The notes beneath the pieces are model-generated. The model worked only from the letters and a program-made list of their open reading frames with translations, was not told the DNA's origin and ran no database searches. From assembly GCA_964475515.1 (NCBI GenBank), contig CAYYWW010000009.1, positions 1 through 25,473 of the forward strand: a DNA stretch of 25,473 nucleotides. The letters run 5' to 3'. Position 1 is the stretch's first letter; every line of letters starts with the position of its first letter. The position numbers and the translations under genes were made by a program. Positions 1-8,395 of this stretch are shown here, in pieces. The stretch comes from CAYYWW01 sp964475515. GTDB taxonomy: Archaea > Aenigmatarchaeota > Aenigmatarchaeia > QMZP01.

Positions 1-150
1 GTGACCGCGGTGTTGTTTATCGCTGCATGGATAGGCTATACTCTAGCAACAACTCCTCCACCAAAACCAATAGAAGAAATAGAAAAAGAGCTAGAAGAAG
101 AGCTAAAACAGATAGAAACAAAAGAAGAGAAAGCCTCATCCGAATCCTAA
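1..150 (+). CDS. C-terminal end of a membrane-anchored protein (partial)
   Basis: Frame 1 is open from the first base to a TAA at 148-150, giving 49 residues. They consist of a hydrophobic stretch (about residues 3-17, VLFIAAWIGY at its core), a proline-rich hinge, and a highly charged Glu/Lys tail predicted as helix or short coiled coil. This looks like the last membrane helix and cytoplasmic tail of a longer protein whose body lies to the left of the window. The GTG at base 1 could in principle be a start, but there is no upstream sequence to judge it. No family can be assigned from the tail alone. The gene converges on the beta-helix gene. Confidence 0.6.
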   Translation: MTAVLFIAAWIGYTLATTPPPKPIEEIEKELEEELKQIETKEEKASSES

Positions 151-180
151 AACAAAGAAAATAGATTACCATAATAAAGT

Positions 181-205
181 AAGTAATGTAACATCGGCAT
201 TACTT
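181..205. terminator. Stem-loop between convergent genes, possible two-way terminator
   Basis: AAGTAATG (181-188) and CATTACTT (198-205) form a perfect 8-bp inverted repeat around a 9-base loop. It sits in the 76-bp gap between two convergent genes. T-rich sequence follows on the plus strand (204-228) and also on the minus strand beyond 180. Archaeal termination relies mainly on T tracts, so the hairpin may be secondary to them. Seen: the repeat and T tracts. Inferred: the function. Confidence 0.4.
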
Positions 206-226
206 TGTCCATATTTTATTTCCATT

Positions 227-2437
227 TTAAACTTCAGCATACCACGATATTGCAATAACAGGATCTCTTATCGCTGTTCCATTTGCCCAATAGATATTTA
301 CCGAAATATAAGTGGTTCCTGTTAGTTCCTTATTCCATGTAACAATTACTGGAACCTCGTCATAAGTAGCGTTCAAACACGTCAAGGTAACAACAGATGG
401 AACCTGTGTCAACCCATGGGAAATGCTGGTCCCATCGGCTAAGTTATAGACAACCCCACTGCTCTCAGTAACATAACCGACATTATACCTAATAACTCTG
501 TCAGTACCGCCATCATCAATGAAGTTACCATCAAAGTTATTAATCAATTGATTATTCAAAACCTGAATACTATCTCCATATATAGTTATACCCCATCTAT
601 TATCTTTACAGATATTACCTTCAACGATCCCGTTGTTTCCTGAAAAGTATATCCCAATATGAGTGTTTCCGAAAACAATGTTGCCCTTAACAATTGAGTA
701 ACTACAGTCATTAAATAAGGATATTCCATAGTTTTGTGTTTTAGTCTCCTGATCGTCAAAAGCAATGTTATTAGCAACCACAAGGCAATGAGAATTTGAA
801 ATACTGAAACCATGTCCAGTAGTGCTTTGCCCATTGTTATAAGCCATGTTACCGATCAAAACAACCTTTCTGTCTCTAGCTGTTGCATATGGAAGCGTAA
901 AACCGTTTTTGCCACAGTAAGCTGCAATATTACCTTTAATAATTATGTTGCTTGTACCATCTGTGGCAAACCCATTACCACCTATGTTGTAAACAATGTT
1001 GTCTTCCCAGAGAATATGTTTAGAGTAGGCGAAATCAATACCGTTGCTTTCTGTTCCACCTTGACCGATAACTATATTACCTATTACTTCGCAGCGCTCT
1101 GAAACATAGCCGTAAATTCCACCGCTACTAGTATATGGCATAACTATATTATTCTTAATTGAGGTTTCATGAGACCAGTCACAAATTCTTATACCTCCAC
1201 GTGCCGTTAAGCCTATGCAAATATTACTATGTATTTTATTTCTATGCAGTTCGGGGTCGCCATCTGTTTTATCAAACCAACTAAAATTAATTAGTCCGTT
1301 GATAATTAGGTTTGAACTAACGTCGTTATTGTCTCCGTAAGCAATTTCAACCCATGTTCTACGTACATCATCGTGACTTTCAAGAACATTGCCCGTGAAA
1401 TGTGACTTATAGAGAGGGGCGCCCTTAATGCCAAAATAAGTAAAATATTTGATGTAAACGTCCTCAACAAGGCAATAAGAACAGTTTTCTAAGAGAATCC
1501 CATTGTTATTATATGAATTATTGGGGTAATTTGCATCTAAAATGCCACCTACGATCTCTATTTTAATTGCGTTTGATGCTTTAATTATCCCGTCTCCCGC
1601 CAAGTTCACTTCACCTGATAACTTAAGCACTGCATGGCTGAGATCAAAAATAGTGTAGCTTGAAACCGTGATCTGCTTAGTCAAAGTAAAAATGCCTTTC
1701 AAAACAACTCTTTCCTTATAATTTCTACCGTTTGTTAAGGAGTCCAACACGCTTTGGATAACTGTGCTTGCATCTGTTCCCTGAAATTCTATTTCACCGG
1801 TTTTTCCATTTTTTGCATAAACTTCACCATTTTCTGTGAAAACAATGTAAGCTACATCCTCCGTGAAACTCCTAGGCTCGATTTGAATAGCCAAATTAGA
1901 TTGTTGACCGTAAACATACCCCAAACTATAAGATAATAAGGCAACAGCGACCAATATGAGAATGTAGCCAAAATATTTCATTGTTTGCTTATCTCTTTTA
2001 GATTTTTGTTCTTCCATTGCCATTACTGCAAGAATAGTTAAGACAAGAGTTGGAAGAGTTATAAGGACAATATTACGTCCAAAAGAATTGCTCAACGGTA
2101 CATTTAATGACGACAAATCTGTCTGTTCTGTTTCAGCCTCTGCTTCAACCTCCGTTCCTGTACCGTATTGATAAAACGTTAATTTAACTTCCTCTTCAAA
2201 TTCACTTAGTTCATTTATTTTTTCGTCAAAGAACTCTGTTCGAGTTGGAAACATATAAGCAGTTTGCTCCAATTCAATTTTACTTTGATCAAAAAACTTG
2301 GAAGCATTTTCATAGGCCACCTCAAGATATTTCATTTTTAACTCTTCTAAACTGTTCACACCATATTCTTTTAATAAGTAGTTGGGAAAGGACCACTGTT
2401 TCCCGTTACGCTCCATTATAGAAGTTTCAGCCGCCAT
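227..2437 (-). CDS. Membrane-anchored right-handed beta-helix surface protein
   Basis: A 736-residue protein counted from the first ATG (2437). In order: a charged helical region (1-115); a membrane helix at 122-141; a short, strongly basic loop (142-154), expected to be cytoplasmic; a membrane helix at 155-177; then a large outer part. Residues 206-233 (YAKNGKTGEIEFQGTDA, then VIQSVLDSL) match the entry module of pectate-lyase-like beta-helix proteins. About 250-650 carry repeated N/G/I-rich rungs of the GNIV and NNIAF type, as in NosD/PF13229-type beta-helices. Residues 665-736 look like a C-terminal beta-sandwich (SISHGLTQVPSVVTLTC to the end), as on many fibre-like and surface proteins. 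A likely role is a cell-surface glycan-binding or glycan-cleaving protein, but no catalytic residues can be assigned with confidence. The true N-terminus probably lies upstream of 2437 (see the 2438-2584 entry), because the topology needs a preceding membrane segment. Confidence 0.85.
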   Translation of the reverse strand: MAAETSIMERNGKQWSFPNYLLKEYGVNSLEELKMKYLEVAYENASKFFDQSKIELEQTAYMFPTRTEFFDEKINELSEFEEEVKLTFYQYGTGTEVEAEAETEQTDLSSLNVPLSNSFGRNIVLITLPTLVLTILAVMAMEEQKSKRDKQTMKYFGYILILVAVALLSYSLGYVYGQQSNLAIQIEPRSFTEDVAYIVFTENGEVYAKNGKTGEIEFQGTDASTVIQSVLDSLTNGRNYKERVVLKGIFTLTKQITVSSYTIFDLSHAVLKLSGEVNLAGDGIIKASNAIKIEIVGGILDANYPNNSYNNNGILLENCSYCLVEDVYIKYFTYFGIKGAPLYKSHFTGNVLESHDDVRRTWVEIAYGDNNDVSSNLIINGLINFSWFDKTDGDPELHRNKIHSNICIGLTARGGIRICDWSHETSIKNNIVMPYTSSGGIYGYVSERCEVIGNIVIGQGGTESNGIDFAYSKHILWEDNIVYNIGGNGFATDGTSNIIIKGNIAAYCGKNGFTLPYATARDRKVVLIGNMAYNNGQSTTGHGFSISNSHCLVVANNIAFDDQETKTQNYGISLFNDCSYSIVKGNIVFGNTHIGIYFSGNNGIVEGNICKDNRWGITIYGDSIQVLNNQLINNFDGNFIDDGGTDRVIRYNVGYVTESSGVVYNLADGTSISHGLTQVPSVVTLTCLNATYDEVPVIVTWNKELTGTTYISVNIYWANGTAIRDPVIAISWYAEV

Positions 2438-2584
2438 TTGAAATATCCAAATAAAAAATACAACAAGTAGAAGAACAGTTACTGCCCGTATAAAATTCCT
2501 TTCAGAAAATACCCCTATTTTTATACCCCCTGCACTAATATTCTTAATATAGCCTCTTATTTTCCTCGAAAAACTCTACAACAT
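2438..2584 (-). other. In-frame upstream extension of the beta-helix gene, with a membrane segment and a TAG
   Basis: Reading upstream of ATG 2437 in the same frame gives about 46 uninterrupted codons back to a TAG at 2576-2578. They encode a basic stretch (SFSRKIRGYIKN) and a convincing membrane helix (FIRAVTVLLLVVFFIWIF). There is no ATG, GTG or TTG in this stretch. The only upstream ATG in frame is at 2584, and it reads ATG TTG TAG before the open stretch begins. The basic loop at residues 142-154 of the main ORF requires residues 1-115 to lie outside the cell, which fits if this upstream helix is translated. Options are a nonsense mutation or sequencing error, an unusual start codon, or amber readthrough. 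Confidence 0.5.
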
Positions 2585-2629
2585 TAGCTATATGTTTAAA
2601 AAATTCTAGCCAATGTTGAAGAAAGACAT

Positions 2630-2641
2630 TTTTATATACTT
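2630..2641 (-). promoter_or_regulatory. Archaeal TATA box/BRE for the beta-helix gene
   Basis: On the minus strand the sequence AAAAGTATATAAAAATG carries a good TATA box (TATATAAA) preceded by an A-rich BRE-like stretch. At normal archaeal spacing, transcription would start near 2608, about 24 bases before the in-frame ATG at 2584 and about 170 bases before ATG 2437. That favours a start well upstream of 2437. The element is nearly symmetric and could also serve the plus strand, but no plus-strand gene follows it closely. Confidence 0.5.
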
Positions 2642-3003
2642 TTAATAATGCGATAGCAGTTATAAGTATTTGTTATTTTATCTTCTCTGATAAAAATTAA
2701 TATCAATGAGAGCTACTACAACCATGTTTTTCATAACATAAATCCATAGCCGATCCTTTTTCCACGAAACTTCCAAAAACTTTCTTAAACAGTAAATTAT
2801 CTATCCTATGCCAAAGCACGTTAATTTAAGGTCATTCAAAACAATAAAATATAGTGGTGCCTAAAGGGTTCTGTGAAGAGTGTTAAAAATTCGAAAGATA
2901 AACCTAAAGACTTATATGTTGTAAAAATTATTTTACAAAACCGCAAAACTACGATTACTAAAAACAGCTATGTCATCTGTGAAATTATAAAGACATAAGT
3001 GTC

Positions 3004-3082
3004 TGTTAGCGTTTTCGTAAGGCAAAAGGCGGATTTGCGGATGGAGTAAAATGCTATCCGTAGCTCAGAACAAGGGCTAACA
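3004..3082 (+). other. Possible structured RNA or regulatory leader
   Basis: A less AT-rich island in an AT-rich gap. TGTTAGC (3004-3010) pairs perfectly with GCTAACA (3076-3082) and would close a 79-base domain. Inside it, GCGGAT (3037-3042) pairs with ATCCGT (3056-3061), and a second GCGGAT copy (3029-3034) could compete for the same partner. TAGCTC (3061-3066) can also pair with GGGCTA (3074-3079), which excludes the closing helix. The mutually exclusive helices would suit a switch, but nothing here matches a riboswitch, C/D or H/ACA RNA that I know. It lies about 150 bases before the first glycosyltransferase gene. Pairing is seen; function is speculative. Confidence 0.2.
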
Positions 3083-3232
3083 CCTATTTCTATTAATTTT
3101 AAGATTCATTTATCATTAACAAAATTAGTTTTATTTTTGAAACTCAAACTACTTAAATCTGCGATTAAAATCATTCAATTAGCTTTAAGTTGCCTCCTTT
3201 TAACCTTAAAATCTGTTAGGAAGCAGATGTGA

Positions 3233-4354
3233 ATGTTTTCAATTTTAGAAGTAATAATAATTGTTTTGTGCACAATTCACTTCGCTGCGCCCTTAACATA
3301 CTATGTTTACATGAAAACCTTTCTAAAGAAACCGTGGAACGTAAAACTTGACTCAAACTATAAACCGAAAGTAACAGTAATATTACCGACCTATAACGAA
3401 AAGGAAATAATTGAAAAAAAGTTAAGAAACTTCCAGAGTCAAGATTATCCTCACGATTTAATAGAAACGATAGTAATAGACTCCGCAAGTACCAACGGAA
3501 CACCAGAAAACGTAGAAAAATGGGTTAAAAAACATAAAGATCTAAAAATCATATTGATACAAGAAAAAGAAAGAAAAGGAAAGGCTCATGCATTAAACAA
3601 CGCGTTAAAACATGCAACAGGAGAAATAGTAATTATTGCAGATGCGGATGCCATGTGGCCAAATAACGCAATAACGGAAGCAGTAAAATGGTTAGCAGAC
3701 CCAACTATAGGAGCAGTAAGCTGTCTTAAAAAACCAGAACAGAAAGGCCCGGCTGAAATAGAGCAAGGATATAGAAAATACTATAACATGTTGAGAATAT
3801 CGGAGAGCAAAGCTTGGAGCACCCCTATATTTCATGGAGAGTTAGCAGCATATAGAAAAGAATTACTAGATGAAATAGGAGGATTCCCTGAGCATATAGG
3901 AGCAGACGATTCACATTCAGCAGTTAAAATAGCGTTGCTGGGCTACAGAACAATAACACCAGAAACATTATGGTGCACGGAAGCAATACCCAAAAAAGGT
4001 TATCATTTGTGGAGAATAAGAAGAGCACAACACCTAATACAACATTTCTTGAAAACAGGAACAAATAAAAAAATACCAAAAGAATTTAAAACAATACTAC
4101 GCATAGAAACCTTTCTACATGTAGTGAACCCATGGCTTCTACTACTTATAGCAGTATTACTCCCAGTATGTGCCATTAAAGGATCTACCCTATCTAAAAT
4201 CTTTTTAGTGTCCGGATTAGCTTTACTAATGGTAAAGTCTTACAGAACTTGGATAACGCAGCAAGTGCACCTCATCGCAGCATCTGTAAGAAATTTGAAA
4301 ACAAAGGAAATAGTTTGGAGAAAAGATATTAAATATGCGAAAAAAGTTGATTAA
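3233..4354 (+). CDS. Membrane-bound family 2 glycosyltransferase
   Basis: 373 residues. An N-terminal membrane helix (about 5-25) is followed by a GT-A domain. Visible motifs are LPTYNE (51-56), the nucleotide-binding Asp in VIDS (D83), the metal-binding DAD (137-139), GADDS (223-227, catalytic-base region) and RIRRAQH (261-267), which resembles the QxxRW acceptor motif of processive GT2 enzymes. Two more membrane helices follow at about 299-315 and 320-336. This order (one helix, catalytic domain, helices) is that of cellulose/hyaluronan synthase-like or polyprenol-sugar enzymes, so it probably uses a nucleotide sugar on a membrane acceptor at the cytoplasmic face. The start is ATG 3233, directly preceded by GTGA. 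It is the first gene of the plus-strand glycan locus. A small hairpin (TTTCAT/ATGAAA, 4357-4372) follows the stop. The exact sugar is unknown. Confidence 0.9.
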   Translation: MFSILEVIIIVLCTIHFAAPLTYYVYMKTFLKKPWNVKLDSNYKPKVTVILPTYNEKEIIEKKLRNFQSQDYPHDLIETIVIDSASTNGTPENVEKWVKKHKDLKIILIQEKERKGKAHALNNALKHATGEIVIIADADAMWPNNAITEAVKWLADPTIGAVSCLKKPEQKGPAEIEQGYRKYYNMLRISESKAWSTPIFHGELAAYRKELLDEIGGFPEHIGADDSHSAVKIALLGYRTITPETLWCTEAIPKKGYHLWRIRRAQHLIQHFLKTGTNKKIPKEFKTILRIETFLHVVNPWLLLLIAVLLPVCAIKGSTLSKIFLVSGLALLMVKSYRTWITQQVHLIAASVRNLKTKEIVWRKDIKYAKKVD

Positions 4355-4422
4355 GCTTTCATTTGAATGAAATATTAAAGCCCACAATATCGATTTTCGA
4401 GACGTTGGAGATGTTCTTGTAA

Positions 4423-5529
4423 ATGGAAATAGTGCAAGTGTGCCCTAGGTATTATCCATACATGGGTGGAGTAGAAAAACACGTAAGAGAAATAAGTTCA
4501 AAGCTTGTTGAAAAGGGTTTTAAAATTAAAATATTTGCAACAGACCCCTACATAAAGTCAAAGTATATAGAAGAAAACATTGATGGCATTTTAGTTAAAA
4601 AATTTAAATCTTATGCCTTTCAAGATACAATATATTTCTCTTACCCGTTATTACAAGCATTAAAGAAAACTAGAGCAGATATCGTACATGCACATGGCTA
4701 CAGAGCTTTACCCATGCTTGAAGCAGCTTTAGCTAAAGACACCAATAAAGCTAAATTTATTGTAACAACACACCTAGGATTCTCAAAAATGGGTAAATGG
4801 TTATATAAAATCTATAATCCAATTTTTGGCAAGCTGATACTCACAAAAGCAGAGAAAATAATTATAGTATCACCAGTAGAACTTGAAGAACTACCAATCT
4901 TAAGATCTTTTAAAGAAAAACTCGCAGTTATCCCAATAGGAATTAAAATACCTCAAATAGACATAAAACAGAAGTTGATTAAGAAAGACAAATTAACTTT
5001 AATTTATGTTGGACGAATAGAAAAAAGAAAAGGCGTAAACCTATTAGTTGAACTCATGAAAAAACTAGATCCTGGCAAATTCCAACTAATTATTGTGGGT
5101 AGCGGACCATATAAAAACAAGCTTACCCAAAAAATAAGGGAAAACAAATTAAACAACCTTTTGTATAAAGGCAAAATTTCGGACAAAGAGCTGCAAAAAT
5201 TGCTTTTTAGCTCAGAATTATTCATATCATTATCGGAATATGAAAGCCATAGCGTTGCATTAACAGAAGCCATGTCGTACGGTGTAGTTCCCATTGTAAC
5301 CGATGTAGGAGGAAACAAGCATATCATCGATAGCAGTTCTGGGTTTTTAGTAAGATACCCTGTAAATGTAGATGAAATTGCAAAGACTCTAAACTCGCTA
5401 TCAAATAAGGAGAAAACGATTCGATCAAAGGCGCTAAAAGCTCGAAAAAATGTCACTGAAAAGTACGGTATCCATAAATTAGTGAAACGAATTTCAACAA
5501 TATATGAAAATGCCATTATTAATCGCTAA
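4423..5529 (+). CDS. Family 4 glycosyltransferase (GT-B)
   Basis: 368 residues, the usual length for GT4. The N-terminal Rossmann domain begins with a Gly-rich acceptor-side loop (YMGGVEKHV, 13-21), and the C-terminal domain starts near residue 190 with YVGRIEKRKG (195-204). The donor-binding EX7E motif is present as E274 and E282 (ESHSVALTE), followed by AMSYGVVPIV and DVGGN. Members of this family are retaining transferases that use NDP-sugars; mannosyl-, glucosyl- and N-acetylhexosaminyl-transferases are all common. There is no membrane helix, so it acts as a cytoplasmic or peripheral enzyme. The start is ATG 4423, with GGAG about 12 bases upstream and a TATA-like AAATATTAAAG near 4370, so an internal promoter is possible. 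The specific linkage cannot be read from the sequence. Confidence 0.92.
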   Translation: MEIVQVCPRYYPYMGGVEKHVREISSKLVEKGFKIKIFATDPYIKSKYIEENIDGILVKKFKSYAFQDTIYFSYPLLQALKKTRADIVHAHGYRALPMLEAALAKDTNKAKFIVTTHLGFSKMGKWLYKIYNPIFGKLILTKAEKIIIVSPVELEELPILRSFKEKLAVIPIGIKIPQIDIKQKLIKKDKLTLIYVGRIEKRKGVNLLVELMKKLDPGKFQLIIVGSGPYKNKLTQKIRENKLNNLLYKGKISDKELQKLLFSSELFISLSEYESHSVALTEAMSYGVVPIVTDVGGNKHIIDSSSGFLVRYPVNVDEIAKTLNSLSNKEKTIRSKALKARKNVTEKYGIHKLVKRISTIYENAIINR

Positions 5530-5596
5530 TTCAAAATCTTTTGTAAGCAAGTTTAATGGAAAATATGATGCAAATTTAAAAGCATGGTATAGGAGT

Positions 5597-5661
5597 ATGC
5601 GAAAACGTCCCTAAAATATAGAAAAAATATCATTTTTACCTTCTTTATAACCTTACTTTTT
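5597..5661 (+). other. Out-of-frame start and in-frame membrane segment upstream of the GT-C-like gene
   Basis: Upstream of ATG 5662 the same frame stays open back to a TAG at 5590-5592 and encodes KTSLKYRKNIIFTFFITLLF, a basic N-terminus plus the first half of a membrane helix that runs into MLAAF. No ATG, GTG or TTG exists in that stretch. An ATG at 5597 with GGAG next to it lies in another frame (M-R-K-R-P-stop). One missing base, or a -1 shift at CCC (5609-5611), would join it to the membrane segment. AATTTAAA at 5573-5580 is a possible TATA box that would place the transcript start near 5600. Confidence 0.4.
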
Positions 5662-7368
5662 ATGCTTGCTGCATTTACTTCCAAACCTATTGATTTATCA
5701 AAAGGAGACATGTTTTTCTACGCAGATCATTTATCACCCCTCTGGTATATAACTGTAATAATAGTAATGGTATGTACATTAAGTTCATCAAGTAAATTTC
5801 TTCGATTTTTTTCACTAACACTTCTCGTTGGACTTTTTTACGGTTTTCCGGCAATGTTACTAATAAATCCCCGCATAAATGATCAATATCCCTTCATGGC
5901 TGAACCTCTCTACGTACTTCTGCATGGACATTTAGGAAACGTGCATGAAACCTATCGAAGCCCAGGATTAGCTTTATTTTTCTCACAGCTTTTACTTACG
6001 ATGGGCTTAAAACTCTCAACAATCGAAAACATACGTTTTCTAAGCGACTTTTTCGCATTAATGAACCCCATAGTCATAACATTAATACTTATGGTTTTAT
6101 CTTCACGATTAAATTCTAATCCAACAGTTTCAATACTTCTTTTCTTATCGTTTTCATATGTTTACACTATGGATTTCTTCCATAGACAAACATTCTCAAT
6201 ACCCCTATTTTTCCTTTTAATATACAGCATAGTGAAGAAAAACAATCTCATGGTTATAGTATCTTCAATAGCCCTAGTATTCATGCATCCTGGGACCCCT
6301 CTATTCACATGGATAGCCATGGCAGTTAGTTTCACTTTTCTCTTTCCGCTTAAAAGACTATTTAGGAAAAACAGGTTTGAAAACAATGTCATTACAGTTT
6401 TCTTTTATGCGATGATTACTTTAATCGTATCTTGGTTCGGTTTTCACTCAGCAACAACATATTCTATTCTCCCTCCGGTAGTAGGGGCTTTTGAAGGATT
6501 CATTAGAGATGTTATTGAAGGAAGCGAACTACTGGCAGTAGAAAAAGTTGCTGTAGGTACTACCGCAGAATTTCGCCAACTGATTTTAATCCCGAGAATA
6601 ATGTTAATGGGAACCTATCTAATAATTTTCTGGCTCGTAGTGTTAGTAAACTTTCTATTAATCCTTAAACGAAAACTTCCTGTTCCGGTCACATTGACAA
6701 TATTTACCTTATTCCATATCGGATTCATACCACAAGTAGTTCCCTTTATTTACTGGGGAATATTTAACATTAGAGCGCTACTTTTCGTAATTTATTCAAG
6801 CATATTTATAAGTCCTCTCCATTTTAGCCTCGCCAAACAGCTTATATCGGAGAAAAAAGTATTTAGCCAAAATATTTTACGCTTTTTCCGTCAATTCATC
6901 ATCGCAACCAGCATCGTATCAATCATTCTAGGCCCTCTACTAACATATGCAACAGTACCGTTTCTACATTCATCAACCGCAGAAATATATGCACAGCAAT
7001 TTGTAGAACTAAAATACGATCGTGAAAATTCTATGGAACCGGTTGCTGTTACTGAATATCCAGTATGGATATTTTACGTTTTAGCTGAAGGAGACACTGT
7101 ATTAACTGGAATACCAGAAAACTCCACCCAAGTCATAAGCGACGTGAATACAGGTCGATATGAAGTTTTAGTAGTTGGGCGCCACGTTACGCGTGAACCC
7201 TTTTACGCGCCTACAGGGATTTTATTTGGTAGCGGTAAAGTTGAAACACAAAGTGAATTTATATCAAAGGTTGTTGCGTATGGAGATGATCACTGGAATA
7301 GAGTTCTTGACTTTAGCTACAATAACCAGAATCTTTCATCTATAGTTGTAGTATATGTTAGAGGATAA
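5662..7368 (+). CDS. Polytopic GT-C-like membrane protein of the glycan locus
   Basis: 568 residues from ATG 5662, with about ten membrane helices up to residue 440 and a soluble, probably extracytoplasmic C-terminal domain (about 445-568). The outer loop at about 73-102 (INDQYPFMAEPLYVLLHG, then YRSPG) has the shape seen in GT-C superfamily enzymes and O-antigen-ligase/polymerase-like proteins, where an acidic residue early in the protein precedes an H...G...Y..PG segment. A plausible role is transfer or polymerisation of lipid-linked sugars on the outer face, or modification of the exported glycan. The family assignment rests on topology and this loop only. The N-terminus is probably incomplete at this start, because the first helix begins upstream (see 5597-5661). 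The stop lies 4 bases before the next start, which implies co-translation. The coding strand is T-rich. Confidence 0.7.
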   Translation: MLAAFTSKPIDLSKGDMFFYADHLSPLWYITVIIVMVCTLSSSSKFLRFFSLTLLVGLFYGFPAMLLINPRINDQYPFMAEPLYVLLHGHLGNVHETYRSPGLALFFSQLLLTMGLKLSTIENIRFLSDFFALMNPIVITLILMVLSSRLNSNPTVSILLFLSFSYVYTMDFFHRQTFSIPLFFLLIYSIVKKNNLMVIVSSIALVFMHPGTPLFTWIAMAVSFTFLFPLKRLFRKNRFENNVITVFFYAMITLIVSWFGFHSATTYSILPPVVGAFEGFIRDVIEGSELLAVEKVAVGTTAEFRQLILIPRIMLMGTYLIIFWLVVLVNFLLILKRKLPVPVTLTIFTLFHIGFIPQVVPFIYWGIFNIRALLFVIYSSIFISPLHFSLAKQLISEKKVFSQNILRFFRQFIIATSIVSIILGPLLTYATVPFLHSSTAEIYAQQFVELKYDRENSMEPVAVTEYPVWIFYVLAEGDTVLTGIPENSTQVISDVNTGRYEVLVVGRHVTREPFYAPTGILFGSGKVETQSEFISKVVAYGDDHWNRVLDFSYNNQNLSSIVVVYVRG

Positions 7369-7372
7369 GATA

Positions 7373-8386
7373 ATGACTCATTATATTGATTTAGAACCCT
7401 TACCTTTAATAACATTGGGAATACCTGTTAAAAATAGAGCATGGTGCATAGACAAGGTACTAAAAGCAATAGAAGATTTAGACTACCCAAAAAACAAAAT
7501 CAAAATAATATTTGTGGACGATTACTCTAAAGATGGAACATACGAAACAATTACCTCTTGGACACAAAAAAACAAGAGCAAATTCCATGGAATACGTGTA
7601 ATTAGAGAAAGAAGCAATATACCAAAAGCAAGAAACTTGTGCATCAAACATATGGAAGGAAAATACATATTATTTTGGGACAGCGACGTAATTCCACCAG
7701 AAAGTCTATTAAAAAAGATGATCGAAATTATGGAGAAACAAGACGACATCGGCATTATTGGAGCCGACTACTTCTACAACTCTTATTTAAAAGAAGCTAG
7801 CAATAAGACAAATGTAAATATAGAAACACACGCCATATATATGGGATTTACTTTAATAAAAAGAAAAATTTTAGATCTAATTAGTGGCTTCAACGAAGAT
7901 CTAACTGTCGGTGAAGACACAGACTTTTGCATACGTGTAAAAGAAAACACAAAATTCAAAATTTTATGGTCCCCAGAACCCGTTTTACATCTTAAACGCG
8001 AAGAAGACCTTAGAAAAGGAGTAACAGGGTTACTTAAATGGCTGAAGTTCAACTTTTACACCAGAGGAGAAGACTATGCAATCACATTCAAAAATCTACC
8101 AAGACTGCTCAAAATAAGAATCATTTACTACCTACTTTTACCACAAATATTTATAGTAACCCCAATAATGGTATATCAACTTACCTTTACACCCACAATA
8201 TCCTCGCTACTGGTTTTAATAACCTATTTAACCTATCTTGCACCCGGTATGTACCTAGAAGTAAAAGGCTCAACTCTGAAAAGAGGACTAGTAAGGTTTT
8301 TCCGATTTAACATGCCAACAGGCATAGCACTGTCTTATGGAATAATTTTCCATCTTATGAAATCTATATTTAGAAAAAGAGGATAA
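7373..8386 (+). CDS. Family 2 glycosyltransferase with C-terminal membrane helices
   Basis: 337 residues from ATG 7373. I prefer this start to ATG 7355 because GAGGATAAGATA just ahead of it provides a ribosome binding site and the preceding gene stops at 7368; the alternative adds six residues and overlaps that gene. The GT-A domain shows LGIPVKNR near the N-terminus, VDD (about 48-50), the metal-binding DSD (103-105) and GEDTDF (180-185, catalytic-base region), with H206 as a further conserved-type His. Two or three hydrophobic helices follow in the C-terminal third (about 250-330), which suggests membrane attachment. It is the first of three consecutive GT2 genes; the spacing to the next is 9 bases. 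Donor and acceptor are unknown. Confidence 0.9.
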   Translation: MTHYIDLEPLPLITLGIPVKNRAWCIDKVLKAIEDLDYPKNKIKIIFVDDYSKDGTYETITSWTQKNKSKFHGIRVIRERSNIPKARNLCIKHMEGKYILFWDSDVIPPESLLKKMIEIMEKQDDIGIIGADYFYNSYLKEASNKTNVNIETHAIYMGFTLIKRKILDLISGFNEDLTVGEDTDFCIRVKENTKFKILWSPEPVLHLKREEDLRKGVTGLLKWLKFNFYTRGEDYAITFKNLPRLLKIRIIYYLLLPQIFIVTPIMVYQLTFTPTISSLLVLITYLTYLAPGMYLEVKGSTLKRGLVRFFRFNMPTGIALSYGIIFHLMKSIFRKRG

Positions 8387-8395
8387 GATAGGCAA

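Larger units (their letters stand above)
2585..3232. other. Long intergenic region between divergent genes
   Basis: About 650 bases separate the beta-helix gene (minus strand) from the glycan locus (plus strand). No ORF of convincing size was found on either strand. Contents: the minus-strand TATA box at 2630-2641; plus-strand TATA-like sites at 2911-2918 (CTTATATG), 2983-2992 (AATTATAAAG) and about 3149-3157 (ACTTAAAT); a GC-richer island with pairing potential at 3004-3082; and a GTGA ribosome binding site at 3229-3232 before the first glycosyltransferase. The size and the several TATA-like sites suggest that this is the promoter region of the glycan locus. Confidence 0.5.

Noticed and set aside
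3053..3084. tRNA-like 5' half (TAGCTCAG resembles a D-arm A box)
   Set aside because: No anticodon arm, T-arm or matching acceptor strand follows; the downstream sequence is AT-rich.
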